Shown here: positions 5,833 through 10,598 of the stretch, one piece after another
How the letters are laid out: each line of letters opens with the position of its first letter
Numbering within the stretch: the first letter of the stretch is position 1
NCBI GenBank assembly: GCA_020200675.1
Contig: JAIVIG010000289.1
Span: forward strand, 1-10,598
DNA: 10,598 bases
Reading direction: 5' to 3'
From: Actinomycetota bacterium
Lineage (GTDB): Bacteria; Actinomycetota; Rubrobacteria; Rubrobacterales; Rubrobacteraceae
The notes under the pieces: generated by a model
Told to the model about the DNA's origin: nothing
Databases searched by the model: none
What the model saw: the letters and a program-made list of their open reading frames with translations, nothing else
Position numbers and translations under genes: made by a program

Positions 5833-6666
5833 TTACCCAAGCTCCATCGAGCCCCCGGACGCAAAGTTCCGCTCGATCCAACCGACCGCGTGCTCGATCA
5901 GTCCACGCGCGTCGAACAGGTAGGCCGTGCTCTCTCCGACCGGTCCGCTCCTCCCTTTTCCGGCCGCGAGCGCGGAACGCGCGATGTGCTCGATGTAGTC
6001 CTCCTCGCCGAGGACGCGTTCGTAAGGCAAGGCCCCCTCTGAGGTGTCGATGTCCGAGAAGGTCCGCCAGTGGCGCTCGCCGTCCAAGATCACGGGCATG
6101 CCGTAGCTCACACGGCGTTTGCCGGGGACCTTGGCCACGGCCTCCGCGTGGTGCACGAGCGTCACGGTGTCCAGGGGCGCGCCCAAGACCGCGACTTGGC
6201 CGCCGAGTTCGGCCAGCCGGGCGTAGGGCGTGCCCGCACCGTAGGCGTCGTCCCAAGGGTGCCTAGCGGTGAGGGCTTCGGCGAAGGGGCCGATGGCCGC
6301 CACGCCCGCCTCTGGGTGCCCGCTGTGGCGCGCTCCAAGCCAGGTCCTCAATGCTTCGGGAACCCGTCCGTGGTCGCGGCGGGCGAGGGCAACGCGCGGG
6401 TCGTACGCCGGGTGCTCTTCGAGGTAGATCCGCCCCTTCTCGTCGTCCAGCGCGTCGAGGTCGTCGGGCGGCTCGTCTTGCCAGCCCGTGTAGGCCATAA
6501 GCGTCCCCTCAGGCCCCAAAGCGTCGAGCAGGGCGCGCACGACGGTCTCCGCGCCGCCTACCACATGACCGAGCGCGGACATCCGGCAATGGGCCATCGC
6601 CACCCCACCCGGTTTCAACCCGAGCTTCCCCAGATCACGAGCCAGCCGCGAACGCGCCACCAACAT
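5833..6666 (-). CDS. Aminoglycoside 3-N-acetyltransferase family protein, AAC(3)-II/III-like
   Basis: Family members transfer acetyl from acetyl-CoA to the 3-amino group of deoxystreptamine aminoglycosides. From ATG at 6666 the protein has 277 residues, a normal family length. Its start lines up with known AAC(3) proteins (LARDLGKLGLKPGG then VAMAHCRMSALG). Recognisable blocks are GGAETVVRAL (37-46), GTLMAYTGW (54-62), RHSGHPEAGVAAIGP (113-127), GAPLDTVTLVHHAEAVAKVP (162-181, probable catalytic His172) and GPVGESTAYLFDARGL (241-256). The frame is open upstream to ATG 6744, but those 26 residues do not resemble the family. Neither start has a convincing Shine-Dalgarno site. Chromosomal AAC(3)-fold proteins in actinobacteria need not confer resistance; the native substrate may differ. 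It has no mobile-element neighbours within 2 kb and base use like its neighbours, so it looks resident. Confidence 0.88.
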   Translation of the reverse strand: MLVARSRLARDLGKLGLKPGGVAMAHCRMSALGHVVGGAETVVRALLDALGPEGTLMAYTGWQDEPPDDLDALDDEKGRIYLEEHPAYDPRVALARRDHGRVPEALRTWLGARHSGHPEAGVAAIGPFAEALTARHPWDDAYGAGTPYARLAELGGQVAVLGAPLDTVTLVHHAEAVAKVPGKRRVSYGMPVILDGERHWRTFSDIDTSEGALPYERVLGEEDYIEHIARSALAAGKGRSGPVGESTAYLFDARGLIEHAVGWIERNFASGGSMELG

Positions 6667-6960
6667 ACCCCACACGGTAGCAGGAGCGCCGGAGATCGGC
6701 CAACAACGATGATGGCGATCTCGGAGCGGCGAACGTTCTTTCATCTCTGGTGTACGAGGGAGTCGCGCGCTTTACGAGCAGGTTGCCTCCCCTCGCTGCC
6801 GCTCCGCGGTGGCTTCGCCCAGCGCCGCGGGATCGGAAGCATGCCACAAGGCACGCCCCGCCGATTACGGCGGGCGTGCCTTTCTGCTGTTACCGTTGTG
6901 TGGTTGTCGAGTCGAGTAGCGGCTGCCAAGAACTGAAAACTGACAACTGAAGACTAATAA
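6667..6960. other. Gap between leuD and the acetyltransferase gene
   Basis: It contains the possible N-terminal extension of the acetyltransferase frame (6667-6744), a GC-rich hairpin (6848-6882) and 7-bp repeats running into the leuD stop. No other gene is supported. Confidence 0.7.
6848..6882. terminator. GC-rich hairpin downstream of leuD, possible bidirectional terminator
   Basis: A stem of about 15 bp with one bulged C and an ATTA loop contains GCCCCGCC/GGCGGG. It is followed on the plus strand by TTTCTGCTGTT, the same tail as the terminator at 3579-3616. It lies about 79 nt after the leuD stop (minus strand), where it is the likely end of the leu transcript. Its better T-tract is on the plus strand, so relative to the gene it is inverted compared with the RlpA copy. 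Confidence 0.7.
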
Positions 6961-6965
6961 CTACA
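6931..6965 (-). repeat. Heptad repeats at the 3' end of leuD
   Basis: Five 7-bp units occupy 6931-6965. On the plus strand the clear ones are AACTGAA, AACTGAC and AACTGAA. Read with leuD they give the TTNTCAG consensus, and the first unit includes the TAG stop (6961-6963). The phase relative to the stop is the same as after both RlpA-like genes. Confidence 0.8.
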
Positions 6966-7547
6966 AAACTTTCGGCAGGTACGACGGGCGGGACTTCTCG
7001 AAGGTTTCGAGGTCATCCTCGTGCTCCAGCGTCGCGCCGATGTCGTCGAGGCCCTCCAGGAGCCGCTGGCGGGTGAAGTCGTCCATTTCGAACGTCTCGT
7101 ATACGTTGGGTCCCGTGACGACGCGCTCCGTGAGCTCGACAGTGATCACGGTTTGCGGGTCTTCGCGTACGGCGTCGAGTAGCTTCTTTACGGTCTCCTC
7201 CGGCAGCTCTACGGCGAGGAGACCTATCTTCGAGCAGTTGTTCTTGAAGATGTCGGCGAAAGAGGGGGCGATGATCGCGCCGAAGCCGTAGTCCTGGAGG
7301 GCCCACGGGGCGTGCTCGCGGCTGGAACCGCTGCCGAAATTCTCCCCCGCGAGCAGGATCACCGCGCCCTCGTGTTCGGCCCTGTTCATAACGAAGTCCG
7401 GGTCCTCGCGCCACTCCGAGAAGAGAAACTGCCCGAAGCCGGTGCGTTCGATGCGCTTGAGGGCGTCGCTCGGCACGATCTGGTCGGTGTCCACGTCGGA
7501 GTAGCCCAGGGGGAGCGCCTTCCCGACGACGCGCTCTACCGCCTGCA

Positions 7548-7548
<1 letters not shown>
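6961..7548 (-). CDS. leuD: 3-isopropylmalate dehydratase small subunit
   Basis: LeuD is the swivelling small subunit of isopropylmalate isomerase. With LeuC it converts 2-isopropylmalate to 3-isopropylmalate in leucine biosynthesis. At 195 residues it has normal length. DVDTDQIVPSDAL (18-30) and GENFGSGSSREHAPWAL (68-84) are the substrate-recognition motifs of the LeuD family. IIAPSFADIFKNNCSKIGLL (92-111) is also typical. ATG at 7548 shares one base with the leuC stop (TAATG) and is preceded by GGAGGTG, so the two genes are translationally coupled. The last codons and stop are embedded in a 7-bp repeat tract, giving the C-terminus PKVL. Confidence 0.97.
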
Positions 7549-8951
<1,403 letters not shown>

Positions 8952-8984
8952 CTCATAGTTCCTTTCCGTAAGTACCAACTTCGC

Positions 8985-9677
8985 CTAGACCCGCTTGCGA
9001 CCACCGTAGACCGCGAAGCTGTAGTTCTTGTAAGGACAGTCTACCTGCCGGAAGCCGGCCTCCTCCAGCCACGCCTTCTGCTCCTCCAGGGTAGACATCT
9101 GGTCTTCTTCCATCCGCGCAAGAGCGGCGGCCAGGACTTCTTCGCCGACTCCCCTCTCGCGCACCTGGCGGAGCCACGCCTCGCGGTAACACGCCTCGAT
9201 CTCCGGCGTGGACCCGAGGACTTGATCCACGTTCACGAAAACCCCGCCGTCACAGAGCACACCGTAGATCTTGCGGAAGAGCTCCCGCTTCCCGGTCCCG
9301 CCGAGGTGGTGTATAGAGAGCGCGGATACGACTACCTCGTACTCTCCCGGGAGCGGCTCCCGCGCATAGTCCACGACGCGCAGCTCGAAGCGTTCGGGCT
9401 CGTCCGCGAAGCGCCTCCTTGCCACCCCGAGCATCTCCGGCGAAACATCCACCAGCGTGATCCGGGCGCGGGGAAAGGCTCGCGCGACCAGCGCACTCAA
9501 CAGCCCGGTGCCGGCGCCGAGATCCAGGACCCGTATCACCTCATCCCGCTCGTGAGGAATCGACTCGACGGCCGTCCCGTAGAAGTCGTCGAAAGGCGGC
9601 ACGAGCTGCCGCCTGGCCCGGTCGTACCCCTCCGCCGCCTCGTCGAACAGGGCCCCGACGGTCACGCCCGCCCTCAC
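8985..9677 (-). CDS. Class I SAM-dependent methyltransferase
   Basis: This 230-residue cytoplasmic Rossmann-fold methyltransferase has SAM-binding motif I, VLDLGAGTGLLSAL, at 50-63. The acidic residue that binds the SAM ribose is Asp77 in TLVDVSPEML. Motif IV-like VVVSALSIHHL is at 116-126, and GGVFVNVDQV follows at 144-153. The N-terminus (FDEAAEGYDRARRQLVPPFDDFY) is common in small-molecule methyltransferases. The C-terminal part has the LEEAGFRQVDCPYKNYSFAV pattern. The substrate is not evident. It starts with GTG at 9677, which overlaps the stop of the upstream methyltransferase by four bases (GTGA), so the two are probably translated in a coupled way. leuC follows after 33 bp. Linkage suggests a role tied to leucine-pathway acids, but this is inference. 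Confidence 0.9.
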   Translation of the reverse strand: MRAGVTVGALFDEAAEGYDRARRQLVPPFDDFYGTAVESIPHERDEVIRVLDLGAGTGLLSALVARAFPRARITLVDVSPEMLGVARRRFADEPERFELRVVDYAREPLPGEYEVVVSALSIHHLGGTGKRELFRKIYGVLCDGGVFVNVDQVLGSTPEIEACYREAWLRQVRERGVGEEVLAAALARMEEDQMSTLEEQKAWLEEAGFRQVDCPYKNYSFAVYGGRKRV

Positions 9678-10468
9678 GGCCCTCGTCCTCGGGTCGCCAG
9701 GATGTTCAGGCGGACGTAGTTTATGGTAAAGGCGTCCTCCGCAGCCGCGACCTTCTCAGCCACCGCATCCGCGAAGGGCTGTTGTTCCGACTCCGGCAGC
9801 CTCTCCAGATGCCGGCCCAGGACTACCGTCTTCAGGAAGCGTGCCAGCTCGTCTATCGAACCGAACCGCGTAACCTCGTCTTGCAGCCAGGTCTCGACTT
9901 CTTCGAACCCGGCAGCTTCCAGGCGGGCCCTGGTCGTTTCGGCGTCGGCGAAGTTCCAGGGGTCCTCCCAGCCCTCGAAGAAGTCCCGGAAGCGCTCATC
10001 GTCCATAACCTCTTCCGTCGCTCCCATCACCCGGGCTATGTTGCCCTTGCCTCCACACTGGACTACCAGCCTGCCTCCCGGTTTCAAGGCCCGCGCGAGC
10101 CGCCCGAACAACCCCTCGTGGTCCTGGATCCAGTGAAAAGTCGCGGTAGAGAAGATCAGGTCAACCGGCCTCTCGACCTGCAGCCGCACGAGGTCCTGCT
10201 GCTCGACCCGTACCCGCCCGTCCCCGGCGAACCGCTCCCTCGCGGCCTCGACCATCGCCGCCGAAGCATCTACGGCCAGTACCGTCCCGTCAGGCAAGTG
10301 CCGCAAGAGGAGTTCCGTGATCTTGCCCGTCCCACACCCCGCGTCTATGGCCGTCTCATCCCCCCTGAGCGGCCGCCGCTCCAGAGCGCGCCCCAGCAAA
10401 CCCACACCCCAACCGACGTGCGGTACGGACACCACCTCGTACTCGGCAGCGTCCCACTCGAGCGTCAA
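9674..10468 (-). CDS. Trans-aconitate methyltransferase-like SAM methyltransferase
   Basis: This 264-residue class I methyltransferase resembles E. coli Tam, which methyl-esterifies trans-aconitate. The N-terminal EWDAAEYE resembles the Tam start. Motif I is AIDAGCGTGKIT (40-51), with Asp67 in VLAVDASAAMVEAAR. The Tam-like catalytic stretch DLIFSTATFHWIQDHEGLF is at 103-121, followed by LKPGGRLVVQCGGKGN (128-143). A C-terminal LPESEQQPFADAV block (224-236) is also Tam-like. The start is TTG at 10468, with GGGG and GAGG 5-11 nt upstream. It is the first gene of the leu operon, 20-odd bases downstream of a TATAAT. Yeast Tmt1, a related enzyme, methylates both trans-aconitate and 3-isopropylmalate, which makes the leuCD linkage meaningful. 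The true substrate is unproven. Confidence 0.88.
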   Translation of the reverse strand: MTLEWDAAEYEVVSVPHVGWGVGLLGRALERRPLRGDETAIDAGCGTGKITELLLRHLPDGTVLAVDASAAMVEAARERFAGDGRVRVEQQDLVRLQVERPVDLIFSTATFHWIQDHEGLFGRLARALKPGGRLVVQCGGKGNIARVMGATEEVMDDERFRDFFEGWEDPWNFADAETTRARLEAAGFEEVETWLQDEVTRFGSIDELARFLKTVVLGRHLERLPESEQQPFADAVAEKVAAAEDAFTINYVRLNILATRGRGP

Positions 10469-10521
10469 GCTACCCCGCCTCTCTTGTTTTGTCTCATTAT
10501 ATGAGATATCTTGTCCGTCAT
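10469..10521. promoter_or_regulatory. Facing promoters and palindromic operator of the leu operon
   Basis: On the minus strand a perfect TATAAT (10501 down to 10496) lies 27 nt before the first methyltransferase start, with no good -35. It is centred in the palindrome TCTCATATAATGAGA (10492-10506), whose 6-bp arms are exact. A second, shorter dyad, TGTCC/GGACA with a 7-nt gap, is at 10512-10528. On the plus strand TTGTTT (10484-10489) and TATCTT (10507-10512) are 17 bp apart and could drive the regulator gene. A protein on the 10492-10506 palindrome would block both promoters. The regulator facing the operon is the obvious candidate. Confidence 0.55.
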
Positions 10522-10598
10522 ATGGACAGTCTAGATGAACTCTCTGTGAAAAGCAAGATGAAGAAGAACAACCCGGCTAGTGGGGTCGGGGTTCTGGA
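10522..10598 (+). CDS. Start of a probable IclR-family (NdgR/LtbR-like) regulator, cut by the window edge
   Basis: An ATG at 10522 opens a frame that runs to the edge (25 codons visible). A second in-frame ATG at 10558 gives MKKNNPASGVGVL, close to the start of Streptomyces NdgR as I remember it (a few residues then SSGVGVLDKA). NdgR and LtbR are IclR-family regulators encoded opposite leuCD in many actinobacteria. They repress or modulate leucine biosynthesis genes. The position facing the leu operon fits this. Only the first residues are visible and the helix-turn-helix lies outside, so the call rests on a short motif plus context. The start is uncertain: neither ATG has a good ribosome binding site, and if the plus-strand promoter above is right, 10558 gives the more normal leader. 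Confidence 0.55.
   Translation, partial: MDSLDELSVKSKMKKNNPASGVGVL

Overview
This window looks like chromosomal DNA from a high-GC actinobacterium, possibly a deep lineage such as Rubrobacterales. The lineage is an inference. It rests on the strong GC bias of the coding regions, frequent TTG and GTG starts, and an actinobacterial-style leu locus with an IclR-type regulator gene facing it. I see no tRNA, rRNA, CRISPR array or intact mobile element.

Bases 1-2215 (minus strand) hold a two-gene signalling operon. A stand-alone Rcp1-like response regulator is followed 7 bp later by a membrane CHASE-domain histidine kinase whose C-terminus runs off the left edge. Upstream of it lie a perfect 22-bp inverted repeat (2286-2332) and a frameshifted remnant of an IS5-family transposase (2350-2669).

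Bases 2700-4540 (plus strand) hold a tandem duplication of a small secreted RlpA-like double-psi beta-barrel protein. The two copies share conserved upstream blocks and related 3' flanks. The flanks carry 7-bp repeats that begin exactly at the TAG stop, and a GC-rich hairpin that is intact only after copy 1.

Bases 4778-6744 (minus strand) hold a metallo-beta-lactamase-fold hydrolase and, separately, an AAC(3)-type aminoglycoside N-acetyltransferase homologue.

Bases 6961-10468 (minus strand) form a probable four-gene leucine operon: a Tam-like methyltransferase, a second SAM methyltransferase (4-bp overlap), leuC (33-bp gap) and leuD (1-bp overlap). LeuCD isomerises 2-isopropylmalate to 3-isopropylmalate. 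The linked methyltransferases may act on small carboxylic acids of this pathway, or of the related aconitate chemistry. Facing this operon at the right edge is the start of a gene whose N-terminus resembles NdgR/LtbR, the IclR-family regulators of leucine genes in actinobacteria. The short intergenic region holds a palindrome with a perfect TATAAT inside it.

The observations most worth a second look are the methyltransferase pair inside the leu operon with its facing regulator, the heptad repeats that supply the stop codon of three genes, and the TGTCCCG inverted-repeat array.
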